Assembly (NCBI GenBank): GCA_965267605.1
Contig: OZ254088.1
Coordinates: 1 to 64,000 of the forward strand
Reading direction: 5' to 3'
Source: G965267605 sp965267605
Lineage (GTDB): Bacteria; Bacteroidota; Bacteroidia; Flavobacteriales_E; Vicingaceae
Length of the DNA: 64,000 nt
The notes beneath the pieces are model-generated. The model did no database searches. It was not told the DNA's origin and saw only the letters and a list, made by a program, of their open reading frames with translations. The translations under genes were made by a program, and so were the position numbers. Shown here piece by piece: positions 28,149-35,909 of the stretch; the stretch's first letter is position 1; every line of letters begins with the position of its first letter.

Positions 28149-28171
28149 AAGCACCTTTGTGGTGGGTGCTT
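28149..28171 (+). terminator. Hairpin between the tandem barrel genes
   Basis: AAGCACC (28149-28155) and GGTGCTT (28165-28171) form a 7-base stem with a 9-base loop in the 47-base gap between the genes. There is no long T-run, so it may attenuate rather than stop transcription. Confidence 0.4.
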
Positions 28172-28187
28172 CAATTAACATATTACT

Positions 28188-28889
28188 ATGCAGAGGTCAT
28201 TAACAATGTTGCTGACTGTGGGGATTTGCATAAGCAATGTGGTTCATGGACAGGACGTGGTGGAACAACAGAAAGATTGGGGTGTTACACTGTCAACTTC
28301 GGTGTACTCCATCCTGGGAAAAGGGAGATCAGAAACCACTTTTGGTGGGGTGAGTAATGGTCTGGGTGTTTCCTTGAAATCCGGGGCAGCTTATCACGTG
28401 AACAAACGGTATCGGTTTGTAATGAATGGTGGAATACGGTTGGACCACATCAGACACGATACCCGGGCCGGTACATGTATAAGCAATATCTGGTTCTACG
28501 ATCGTCATGGTTTTACCTTGGTCAGATACAGAAGTTTACGCTGGGAAGTAGAAGGTAGGAGCGAGTTCCGACTTAGCCTGAATCGTTTTCCGATGGTGGC
28601 ATCCATTGGGATGCTGGTGAGTAGTTCTGCTTTATTCGAACGTTCCTATTACGATCGTGAGTGCGAAGAGGTGTGGCTTGATTATGAACCAGTGAGACGC
28701 AAGCCAGCAACCGTGAAACTTCACTTTGGCTTCGGAAAGGAATTGAGATTAGGGGAACATCTATTGGTGGTTGAATTAAACGCAAGGGTGGATATCATTA
28801 ACAACGCGATGCAAACACTTGAGGATGCGGATGGGCGGTATAAACCTTCGTACGTGTTTCAAGGATTATCTGTGAGGTATTACCATTAA
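28188..28889 (+). CDS. Outer membrane beta-barrel-like protein (tandem copy 2)
   Basis: The 233-residue protein has a signal peptide MQRSLTMLLTVGICISNVVHGQ. Its beta-barrel-like strands (WGVTLSTSVYSIL, YRFVMNGGIRLDHI, LLVVELNARVDIINN) lead to the C-terminus PSYVFQGLSVRYYH. It is a diverged tandem paralogue of 27421-28140, aligned end to end with a 47-base gap. No family I can name; it is probably an outer membrane protein. Confidence 0.7.
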   Translation: MQRSLTMLLTVGICISNVVHGQDVVEQQKDWGVTLSTSVYSILGKGRSETTFGGVSNGLGVSLKSGAAYHVNKRYRFVMNGGIRLDHIRHDTRAGTCISNIWFYDRHGFTLVRYRSLRWEVEGRSEFRLSLNRFPMVASIGMLVSSSALFERSYYDRECEEVWLDYEPVRRKPATVKLHFGFGKELRLGEHLLVVELNARVDIINNAMQTLEDADGRYKPSYVFQGLSVRYYH

Positions 28890-28943
28890 CGGGTCGGAGC
28901 ATGTACTAAAGAAGTTTGTCAGGGTTTTGTTAATTTCCAGTAA

Positions 28944-30401
28944 ATGAAATTCTTAGTCAACCTACTCTTCATTTGCACAAGCGTGTGCACGATGGCGCAG
29001 TCCACTCAACTGAACCCAACGCCTTATCGGATAACTAAACCGAAGAAGCCATTCCGTTCCGGTTTAAAAAGCGCGGTAACGTGTACAGTTGATACGGTAG
29101 GTTACACCCAGGCTAAATCTACCATCTCAACCTTTGCGGCCTTGCAATGCAGTAATGCCGGTGGCTCAGGGTTTAGTCAATACTTCCATGCGCCACAACC
29201 AATTACAGTGCATGGATTCAGTTTCTTCGCATGGGTAACGCAGCCAGGTCCGACACCGGTTGCCCCCATAACTGTGAAGGCAGAATTATACCTGGCAGGT
29301 GCGGATTCATTGCCAACAGGTAATCCGCTTAGGTCCGTAAATATGTCGGTAACGGGTAATCAGGCACCCACATTGGCAGGGATTAGAAGAGTGGTGAATT
29401 TCCCAACTCCGCAAGTGATGAATGCGCCTTATGTATTGGTGGTAACCAATAATTCGCCCAACCCGATCAATCTGGTATTCAATGATTGGAACGCACAGGA
29501 CGGATTGGGTGAGTGGTTAATGGGTGCAGAGATAAACGGTACATGGTACAAGAGCAATACGTTCTTCATAGGTGGAACGGTTCCGGCAGATTGCGATGTG
29601 ATTTTTTCACCGCACGTTACTTACGATCTACAGGCCGATTTCTATGGTGATTCGATATGTGTGCCAGGACCGGTAACGGTAACCTTTCAAGACAGTGGCT
29701 CACCTATCCTATATGATAGGATGTATAACCAGGCTACATTCTATGGGCTCCAAAGCTTATCTCACTCCTGGGATCCTGGAGATGGTAGTCCATGGTTAAC
29801 TGGCGACTCTGTTACCCATGCCTATACACAGCAGAACTACACGGTTACTTTGTACGATACGGTGTTTGGTTGGACCACCAGATGCGGTGCAGAGAAATCA
29901 AGGTATAATGGACTTCCGGCTGCTAGCTTCAGCTGTGCACCTTCTGGGTGGGTGGTGAATTTCTCTGATTCCACCCAAAATGTACCGGATAGCTGGTTGT
30001 GGGATTTTGGTGACAGCACTTCGAGCAATGTTCAGCATCCTACCCATACCTTTCCATCTACCGGCACCTATACTGTATGCCTTACTGTTACGAATCAATG
30101 TGGTCAGGATACGGCATGTAAAACCATTGTGGTAGGTAATGTTGGAGTGAAGGAAAAGTGGGATGTTTTGTTCAATCTGGCTCCAAATCCAACCCATGGA
30201 CGGGTTCGCGTATCAGCTGAAAACAAGTTCACAGAAGTTCAGGTGATTGATCAACTGGGAAGACGTGTCTATTCCGAAACGTTGGCTCCGATGAAGTATA
30301 AGCTGTTTGATTTTTCAGATTTGTCGAATGGAGTTTACCTTGTTGAGGTACGGTTTCAAGATGGTACACGATTTGTTGAACGATTGATCGTTGATCAATA
30401 G
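28944..30401 (+). CDS. PKD-domain T9SS cargo protein, type A sorting domain
   Basis: The 485-residue secreted protein has a signal peptide cleaved near VCTMAQ. An N-terminal beta-sandwich (about 50-230) is followed by PKD-like domains with SHSWDPGDGSPW and WLWDFGDSTSSNVQHPTHTF. The type A sorting domain begins at FNLAPNPTHGRVRV and ends in FQDGTRFVERLIVDQ. Type A domains direct secretion through T9SS and attachment via A-LPS. The binding target is unknown. The next gene starts four bases after the stop, forming a unit with 30405-32142. Confidence 0.85.
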   Translation: MKFLVNLLFICTSVCTMAQSTQLNPTPYRITKPKKPFRSGLKSAVTCTVDTVGYTQAKSTISTFAALQCSNAGGSGFSQYFHAPQPITVHGFSFFAWVTQPGPTPVAPITVKAELYLAGADSLPTGNPLRSVNMSVTGNQAPTLAGIRRVVNFPTPQVMNAPYVLVVTNNSPNPINLVFNDWNAQDGLGEWLMGAEINGTWYKSNTFFIGGTVPADCDVIFSPHVTYDLQADFYGDSICVPGPVTVTFQDSGSPILYDRMYNQATFYGLQSLSHSWDPGDGSPWLTGDSVTHAYTQQNYTVTLYDTVFGWTTRCGAEKSRYNGLPAASFSCAPSGWVVNFSDSTQNVPDSWLWDFGDSTSSNVQHPTHTFPSTGTYTVCLTVTNQCGQDTACKTIVVGNVGVKEKWDVLFNLAPNPTHGRVRVSAENKFTEVQVIDQLGRRVYSETLAPMKYKLFDFSDLSNGVYLVEVRFQDGTRFVERLIVDQ

Positions 30402-30404
30402 CCT

Positions 30405-31124
30405 ATGTATAGTTTGAGAATAGTTACGATTGCGCTGGTGCTGGTTTCCCTTGGTACGGATATAAGGGCACAACAAGGCAGGTTTGCTACCATGATACAC
30501 ATGGGGATAGTGCAGAACTTCGAAATACAGCAAGGAGATAAATTCGATCTCGTGATTTCCTACAGGTCGAGCACGAAAGATGTGGTCTTTGAGGCTCCGG
30601 ACCTGAAGAAGTTCAAACTTGTTCAACCGCCCGATACAAACAGACAGGTGTTCACTGCGAATACCACAACCACTTACATCACGAATATCAAATATGTCCT
30701 CACTTCCAAGAAGGTAATGAAGGCAGAAATCGGTCCGGCCAAGATGACCTACAATCACGATGGTTTAGAGCTGACATCCAATACGCTATCGTTTAATATT
30801 AACAAACGCACATCTTCACATCCATGCTTTTACCGTGGACCAAAGCAGCAGAACTTTGGGGCTGGCCGGGCATACCAGATTACCTTTGTAATGGAAGGTG
30901 AACTGAAAGGATTCCTGGGGCCGGAATTCGAGAACCTGGAAGTTGTACAGGGGCCAAAAGTGTCCGACTATACCCGAGAAGAAGGAGGAAAGATATTCAA
31001 AGGTGAACAGATGGAATACCTGGTGAAATCGAGAAAGAAGGGGATATATAAGATCGGAGGCGCCAGCGTGATCTGTGGTGGTAAGACCTATGTTTCCACG
31101 CCTGTTGAAGGGAAGGTGGAGTGA
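30405..31124 (+). CDS. BatD-like (oxygen tolerance) domain protein
   Basis: The 239-residue protein has a signal peptide cleaved near DIRAQ. Two beta-rich modules follow. The second reads FLGPEFENLEVVQGPKVSDY then IFKGEQMEYLVKSRKKGIYKI and GGKTYVSTPVEGKV, the pattern of BatD N-terminal Ig-like domains. It lacks the long C-terminal membrane part of full BatD (about 580 residues), so it is a stand-alone periplasmic relative. No other Bat gene is nearby. It lies four bases after 30401 and four before 31129, in one transcript. Confidence 0.65.
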   Translation: MYSLRIVTIALVLVSLGTDIRAQQGRFATMIHMGIVQNFEIQQGDKFDLVISYRSSTKDVVFEAPDLKKFKLVQPPDTNRQVFTANTTTTYITNIKYVLTSKKVMKAEIGPAKMTYNHDGLELTSNTLSFNINKRTSSHPCFYRGPKQQNFGAGRAYQITFVMEGELKGFLGPEFENLEVVQGPKVSDYTREEGGKIFKGEQMEYLVKSRKKGIYKIGGASVICGGKTYVSTPVEGKVE

Positions 31125-31128
31125 GGAT

Positions 31129-31605
31129 ATGAGAATGGGAAATCGGATACTTATGATGTTTGTTGCGTTGGTGATGCTTTCTTGCACCAAGGATAAAACC
31201 TCTCCGGAATTCTTTCAGAAGAAGTTGAAGGGATACTGGCATGGAACAGGCACTTACGATTATTATGTCGGTGCGCAATGGCAAGCTGATTTTCATATTG
31301 AAAAGAACGGGCATTATTGGGCCAAGGTGGTGAATGTTGATCATGGATACATCACGACTGTTTTTGATAATGGGGTAGACAGTGTAGATAATCCCCACAA
31401 GCAATTTTTGATCGATTCCATATCACCAGATGGTCTCGGATACGGTGTCGCTTATTTTTACCATTGGGATGGCGTGTACCTTCCAGTAGAGATTGTAGAC
31501 CTTTCCTTTTCTAATAAATACAAGCGCATATCTTTCGGTGTGCATTGGAATTCCAATATTCGTTACACCCTGGATAAGGTTCGAGGTTCGGATCACATTC
31601 CTTAA
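31129..31605 (+). CDS. Lipoprotein of unknown function
   Basis: The 158-residue protein starts at ATG 31129 (or 31135). The earlier in-frame start at 31075 would lie inside the previous gene and would hide the signal peptide. The signal MRMGNRILMMFVALVMLSC carries a lipobox at VMLSC. The mature part (KLKGYWHGTGTYDYYVG, FGVHWNSNIRYTLDKV) looks like a small beta-barrel or lipocalin-type domain, unassigned. It is part of the 28944-32142 series. Confidence 0.65.
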   Translation: MRMGNRILMMFVALVMLSCTKDKTSPEFFQKKLKGYWHGTGTYDYYVGAQWQADFHIEKNGHYWAKVVNVDHGYITTVFDNGVDSVDNPHKQFLIDSISPDGLGYGVAYFYHWDGVYLPVEIVDLSFSNKYKRISFGVHWNSNIRYTLDKVRGSDHIP

Positions 31606-31614
31606 ATTCATACT

Positions 31615-32142
31615 ATGAAAAGAGTGATGCCGTGTTTATTCGTGTTGGTGTTGGCGTTTCTTGGGTGTACTGACCAACCTGATGAGCAAACACAACAAGT
31701 TCCTTCACAGGAAACAAAAACTGAGACAACAGAAACTATGGAAGAACCAGGTGGTTATGATGCTGAGAAGGCAGCTAAGTATGGTGCTGATGACATCGGT
31801 ATGAAGAAGTATGTCCTTGCTTTTCTGAAGAAGGGACCTAACCGAGATCGCAGTGAAGAGGAAGCCGCTGAACTGCAAAAGGCCCACCTTGCAAACATTG
31901 ACCGTATGGCGGAAGAAGGAAAGTTGATGATTGCAGGTCCTTTTCTGGATGATCAAGACATCCGGGGGATCTACATTTTCAATGTTGAGACGGTAGAAGA
32001 GGCGGAAGCACTGACCAACACAGATCCAGCTATCAAGGCCGGAAGCCTGGTAATGGAGCTAAGACCCTGGTATGGCTCAGCGGCACTGATGGAGGTGAAC
32101 GATATCCATAAGACATTGGCGAAGCAGGGGATTGCCGAGTAG
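31615..32142 (+). CDS. Lipoprotein with a YciI-related domain
   Basis: The 175-residue protein has lipobox FLGC (Cys18) and a Glu/Thr-rich linker to about residue 50. A YCII-related domain follows (KYVLAFLKKGPNR, AHLANIDRMAEEGKLMIAGPF, RGIYIFNVETVEEAEALT, ELRPWYG). YciI proteins are usually soluble cytoplasmic ferredoxin-like dimers, so a lipoprotein version exported to the periplasm is unusual. His and Asp of the putative active site are in LQKAHL and GPFLDD. The substrate is unknown. Confidence 0.82.
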   Translation: MKRVMPCLFVLVLAFLGCTDQPDEQTQQVPSQETKTETTETMEEPGGYDAEKAAKYGADDIGMKKYVLAFLKKGPNRDRSEEEAAELQKAHLANIDRMAEEGKLMIAGPFLDDQDIRGIYIFNVETVEEAEALTNTDPAIKAGSLVMELRPWYGSAALMEVNDIHKTLAKQGIAE

Positions 32143-32221
32143 TCTGCAAGGGTTGTTTCAAACCATATCATCACCCAATTGTTACCTTTATACAGCGGGA
32201 TGAATTTCTGAACGAATCAAC

Positions 32222-33496
32222 ATGAACGTTCCAGAACTGGACCTCCCCAGGATTGTCATTATTGGAGGAGGATTTGCCGGATTGAATTTGGCACGAAGGC
32301 TCAACACGAGACGTGTCCAGATCGTTCTTTTTGACCAAAACAACTACCACACTTTTCAGCCTTTACTCTACCAGGTAGCCACAGCCGGACTGGAGCCAGA
32401 CTCCATTGCGTATCCTATCCGCAAGACACTCAAGAAAAGAAAGCACACCCATTTCAGAATGGGGAAGGTACATCAGATAGATGCCGACCAACAATTGGTA
32501 CATACTTCTATTGGATCTATCAGGTATGATTACCTGGTGATAGCTACGGGGGCGGATACCAATTTCTTTGGAATGGAGGATGTGAAAAAGAACGCCATGC
32601 CTATGAAATCGCTGGTGGAGTCCTTGAATCTGCGAAGTCTGGTCTTGCAGAATTTCGAGAACGCGTTAAACGAGCATGATATCAGGGAACAGGAAGCGCA
32701 CATGAATTTTGTGATCGTGGGTGCTGGTCCAACGGGAGTGGAGTTGGCTGGTGCGTTGGCGGAGTTGAAAGAGCACATCCTACCACGGGATTATCCTGAT
32801 CTGGATATCAGGAAGATGCAGATTCATATTGTGGAGGCGGCTCCTCGGGTGTTGGCCGCTATGAGTGAGAATGCGTCAGAACAATCGGAGAAGTTTCTGA
32901 AGAAGATGGGTGTGAATGTCTGGCTGGACCATCAGGTGAAACATTTTGATGGCTCGGTGGTGAAGACGAATGAGAGAACTTTCCATTCAAAGACCGTGAT
33001 CTGGGCCGCGGGGGTGGCCGGTAGTCCGGTTGCCGGATTGGAGAAAGCGGAAATCGTTAGGGGGAACAGGATCAAAGTAGATGGTTTCTGCCGCGTTGAT
33101 GGCTACGATAACATTTACGCTGCAGGCGATGTAGCACAAATGGTTACCGATGAAGAACCTGATGGATATCCGATGTTAGGGTCGGTGGCTATGCAGCAGG
33201 GACGGTTTCTGGCGAAGCATTTATCAGGTATTGTTAAAGGAGATAATGGTGCACCATTTAAGTACAACGATAAAGGAACGATGGCTACTATAGGAAGGAA
33301 CAAAGCCGTGGTGGATCTGCCTCGTTGGAAGTTCTCAGGGTTCTTTGCCTGGGTTACCTGGATGTTTGTTCACCTGATGTTACTGGTAGACTTCCGCAGC
33401 AGATTAATTGTTTTCGTGAACTGGACCTGGAGCTACATCAATTTCGATAGAGGCACCCGTTTGATCGTGAGAAGGTTTAAGCGGAAGGAAGGGTAA
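32222..33496 (+). CDS. ndh: Type II NADH dehydrogenase (NDH-2)
   Basis: The 424-residue membrane-associated flavoprotein oxidises NADH and passes electrons to quinone without pumping protons. It has the FAD motif IVIIGGGFAGLNLARRL (residues 11-27), the NADH motif FVIVGAGPTGVELAGAL (about 162-178), and the second FAD contact YAAGDVAQM. The quinone-site AMQQGRFLAKHL is also intact. The hydrophobic C-terminal stretch WKFSGFFAWVTWMFVHLMLLVDF anchors it. All motifs are intact and the length is normal. It is probably monocistronic and ends facing the DoxX-like gene at 33530. Confidence 0.92.
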   Translation: MNVPELDLPRIVIIGGGFAGLNLARRLNTRRVQIVLFDQNNYHTFQPLLYQVATAGLEPDSIAYPIRKTLKKRKHTHFRMGKVHQIDADQQLVHTSIGSIRYDYLVIATGADTNFFGMEDVKKNAMPMKSLVESLNLRSLVLQNFENALNEHDIREQEAHMNFVIVGAGPTGVELAGALAELKEHILPRDYPDLDIRKMQIHIVEAAPRVLAAMSENASEQSEKFLKKMGVNVWLDHQVKHFDGSVVKTNERTFHSKTVIWAAGVAGSPVAGLEKAEIVRGNRIKVDGFCRVDGYDNIYAAGDVAQMVTDEEPDGYPMLGSVAMQQGRFLAKHLSGIVKGDNGAPFKYNDKGTMATIGRNKAVVDLPRWKFSGFFAWVTWMFVHLMLLVDFRSRLIVFVNWTWSYINFDRGTRLIVRRFKRKEG

Positions 33497-33529
33497 TAAA
33501 AAAGCCCCCATTTCTGGAGGCGTTCAATT

Positions 33530-33919
33530 TTAAGCCGCGCGCATTTTCCGATCTGTGAAGTAGGAGGTAAGGAGTAATACCATTGCCATGATTGCTCCAT
33601 ATTGTTCTCCATCTGCAGCGTAGGTGTGCCCTGCTACAGCCATCGTGAATGTGAAGAAGAGTCCAGCATAAGCCCATTCTTTTAGTGTTTGGGATTTCTT
33701 CGTCAGAATAGCGATGATCGCCAACACTTTACCTATACCGATCGGGATGAGTATCCACACAGGTAAACCCATAGGTGTAAGCGTCTCCATGATTTGATCT
33801 GTTGCAAGGATGTAAGCCGATGTGCTACCCAACAGCATGAGCGATAGTAAACTGGTCACTACCCAGTGGATGATTTTGATCGTCTTATTCGATTTCATTG
33901 TTGTAGTTGTTGTTTCCAT
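33530..33919 (-). CDS. DoxX-like membrane protein
   Basis: The 129-residue protein has four transmembrane segments (about 19-40, 53-72, 84-100, 106-120) and the DoxX_2 pattern PVWILIPIGIGKVLAIIAIL ... LKEWAYAGLFFTFTMAVAGH. The start may be residue 8 (MKSNKTIK). The family appears in stress and detoxification settings, but its activity is undefined. It follows the MarR gene at 33983-34432 on the same strand with a 63-base gap that contains a close copy of the MarR palindrome. It is very likely a target of that repressor. Confidence 0.8.
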   Translation of the reverse strand: METTTTTMKSNKTIKIIHWVVTSLLSLMLLGSTSAYILATDQIMETLTPMGLPVWILIPIGIGKVLAIIAILTKKSQTLKEWAYAGLFFTFTMAVAGHTYAADGEQYGAIMAMVLLLTSYFTDRKMRAA

Positions 33920-33949
33920 GATTTCTGTTTTTTAAAGTTTCCCAGGAAA

Positions 33950-33967
33950 AATATACCTAGGTAAATA
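33950..33967. promoter_or_regulatory. MarR operator before the DoxX-like gene
   Basis: AATATACCTAGGTAAATA has a perfect TACCTAGGTA core. It matches 14 of 18 bases of the palindrome at 34454-34471 upstream of the MarR gene and overlaps a -7-like box (TATATTTT on the minus strand, 33947-33954). Confidence 0.6.
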
Positions 33968-33982
33968 AATAGTTAAATTTTT

Positions 33983-34432
33983 TTAGCCTCGGAGCTTGTC
34001 CAATTTTTTCGACATCTCGATAGCGTCTTTCTTAGTGAGTCGTTTCATGAATTCTTCCATGATCGGATCTTCGGTTTTATCAATTTGTTCCAGGAGTTTG
34101 AGCCCAACCTTTGTAATCTTTATGTATACCACTCTGCGGTCTTCATCGCTTCGCTGTCGTTCGATGAGTCCCTTATCCAGTAGCTTATCCGCCAGGCGAG
34201 TAGTGTTCGGTGATTTTTCAATCATCCTTGCCTTTACCGTATTCATTGCAAGCCAATCACCAGCTCCACGAAGAATCCTCATGATGTTGAACTGCGGGTT
34301 GGAAATACCAAATGGCTCCAGGAAGTCAGCAGAGTGCTTTCTGATCCATGCAGTCGTATAGAACAGGTTCACCATAAAGCGGTGTTTGTCGTTCTTGAAT
34401 ACACTGTCCAGTTCTTCATCAATCGTGGCCAT
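33983..34432 (-). CDS. MarR-family transcriptional regulator
   Basis: The 149-residue winged-helix protein has FGISNPQFNIMRILRGAG, SPNTTRLADKLLDKGLIERQ, the wing SDEDRRVVYIKITKVG, and a final SKKLDKLRG. It is related to the MarR at 22000-22452. Its start codon at 34432 is only a few bases from a -7 box (34437-34444), suggesting a leaderless mRNA. An 18-base perfect palindrome lies upstream and a near copy precedes the DoxX-like gene, so it probably represses itself and that gene. Confidence 0.88.
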   Translation of the reverse strand: MATIDEELDSVFKNDKHRFMVNLFYTTAWIRKHSADFLEPFGISNPQFNIMRILRGAGDWLAMNTVKARMIEKSPNTTRLADKLLDKGLIERQRSDEDRRVVYIKITKVGLKLLEQIDKTEDPIMEEFMKRLTKKDAIEMSKKLDKLRG

Positions 34433-34436
34433 GATA

Positions 34437-34444
34437 CAAACATA
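34437..34444 (-). promoter_or_regulatory. -7 promoter box of the MarR/DoxX operon
   Basis: On the minus strand this reads TATGTTTG, the TAnnTTTG box. The ATG at 34432 begins within about five bases, so transcription would start at or beside the start codon. Confidence 0.55.
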
Positions 34445-34453
34445 AGTAAAAAA

Positions 34454-34471
34454 TATTTACCCGGGTAAATA
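34454..34471. promoter_or_regulatory. MarR operator, autoregulatory site
   Basis: The perfect 18-base palindrome TATTTACCCGGGTAAATA lies 22-39 bases before the MarR start and covers the region between the -7 box and the -33 position. Confidence 0.7.
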
Positions 34472-34559
34472 AAATAGAAATATTTATTTACGTGGTAGGT
34501 AGGAGCTTATGCTTAACAGAAGCGAAGCAGAACAGACGCTTCGTCTTGCCTTCAAGTCT

Positions 34560-35741
34560 TTAGTAGAAAATGATCTTCCTTATGAATCGAAATCCTTCCA
34601 GTGAAGTCGCATTGACTAAATATACTCCGGGGTCAAAATCGGTGCGCTTGAAGACCCATTGATCATTGCGATGCTGAATGCGATGATTAAGTGTTCTTCC
34701 TCGTATGTCGAATAACTTCACTTCCAGGTCCTTGTGGTCAATGGCACTTGCTTTTAGCGTCCATTCGTCACTTTGATAGTACAGGGCGAATTGTTGTTCG
34801 AATTCAGATTCCTTGCCGGTAAGTACAACGTTTAACGTGTCAATAAGGCTGTCAACACCGCAGTTGTTGTAGACATACAATTTAAAGATATGTTGACCCT
34901 GGGTCTGGTATGTATGTCCCACGTGCCAGTCTGTGCTTGTGTCGCCATCACCAAATTCCCAAAGCAAACTATCTACGAACGAGCTTTCATTCCATGCACC
35001 TATAAAGGTGCCCGTGAAATTCTTTTGGTATTGAGGTACCGGTAGATTGCATCGGCAATTAGCACCTGTATCCAGGATCAATGAAACTTCGTCAATAAGC
35101 CAGTATGCATAAGGATTGGAATTACCTTGCTGAACGCCAAGGTAGGTGGTGTCTGTTTGCGAGTCTCCAAAAAAGTTTCCGATAACCAAATGGTTGTAAG
35201 GTGCCTCTGCCATGAAGGTTCCAGTGAGAACGTGCCATAAGGAGTCGTCAGTTACCACAGTATCCAGTGCCACATGGGAAACGTTGCGCACAGTTGGAAA
35301 GCTGTCAATCTTGGTCATCATCATTCCAATGTGGTTGCATGAGAACTCCGACATATCCGCCAGGTTTACATTGCAGGTAAACCGGTAGCATGCGCCTACG
35401 GTAAGTGGTGCTGAAAGTCTTTGACCTATGAACTCCCTGTAGTTGGGTGAGGTGGCGGGAGTCCAGCAAATAATACCCGGGTACGCAACACCGTGAGATG
35501 GAACCTGATACCCGTGGTATCCCCAGGGGGTTGTAGCCCCAGGCCCACCACATTGATGATAGAAATCACTCGTGTTTGCCCCATATCGCGCCCAGCCAAT
35601 TGCCTTGTGTACATTCAGACTGGCCTGTGGAGGGCAACTGGAGATAGTCTCAAAGCTCGGATTGGATACGAGATTCTGAGCGGAACTGCATATCACTGAT
35701 CCTGCAAACAACGTAATCAATAAACACTTAGCGAATCGCAT
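34560..35741 (-). CDS. T9SS cargo protein with PKD domain and type A-like sorting domain
   Basis: The 393-residue protein starts at ATG 35741 (MRFAKCLLITLFAGSVICSSAQ). An in-frame start 84 bases upstream would run into a palindromic repeat and bury the signal peptide. The N-terminal domain opens NLVSNPSFETISSCP and is related to the one in 17456-18490. A PKD domain follows (LLWEFGDGDTSTDWHVGHTY), then a C-terminal sorting domain of type A style (LKASAIDHKDLEVKLFDIRG to RFIRKIIFY). It is secreted and probably surface-attached. The ligand is unknown. Confidence 0.8.
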   Translation of the reverse strand: MRFAKCLLITLFAGSVICSSAQNLVSNPSFETISSCPPQASLNVHKAIGWARYGANTSDFYHQCGGPGATTPWGYHGYQVPSHGVAYPGIICWTPATSPNYREFIGQRLSAPLTVGACYRFTCNVNLADMSEFSCNHIGMMMTKIDSFPTVRNVSHVALDTVVTDDSLWHVLTGTFMAEAPYNHLVIGNFFGDSQTDTTYLGVQQGNSNPYAYWLIDEVSLILDTGANCRCNLPVPQYQKNFTGTFIGAWNESSFVDSLLWEFGDGDTSTDWHVGHTYQTQGQHIFKLYVYNNCGVDSLIDTLNVVLTGKESEFEQQFALYYQSDEWTLKASAIDHKDLEVKLFDIRGRTLNHRIQHRNDQWVFKRTDFDPGVYLVNATSLEGFRFIRKIIFY

Positions 35742-35770
35742 GTTATTAAGACGAATGCCGTTACCATGTC

Positions 35771-35839
35771 GTTGCCCTGGCGACCCTTCGACTCCGTTCA
35801 GGTAGCAACTCAAAGCAGTTGTCATCTCGAGTCCACAAC
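35771..35839. repeat. Palindromic repeats in the divergent 35742-35909 gap
   Basis: Two hairpins. GTTGC (35771-35775) / GCAAC (35805-35809) encloses CCTTCGACTCCGTTCAGG. GTTGT (35818-35822) / ACAAC (35835-35839) encloses CATCTCGAGTCC. The cores belong to the same families as the elements in the methionine operon, and the outer arms are again self-complementary. Confidence 0.6.
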
Positions 35840-35909
35840 CGTTTAATTGGTCGAATAGTCGTTCAAGGAGTATTACATTCTTCTACCTTTACTTATTCAC
35901 TCGTTTGCC

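Noticed and set aside
34560..35825. Longer N-terminus for the T9SS protein from 35825
   Set aside because: The extra 28 residues come from intergenic palindromic DNA and would remove the signal peptide from the N-terminus. ATG 35741 is preferred.
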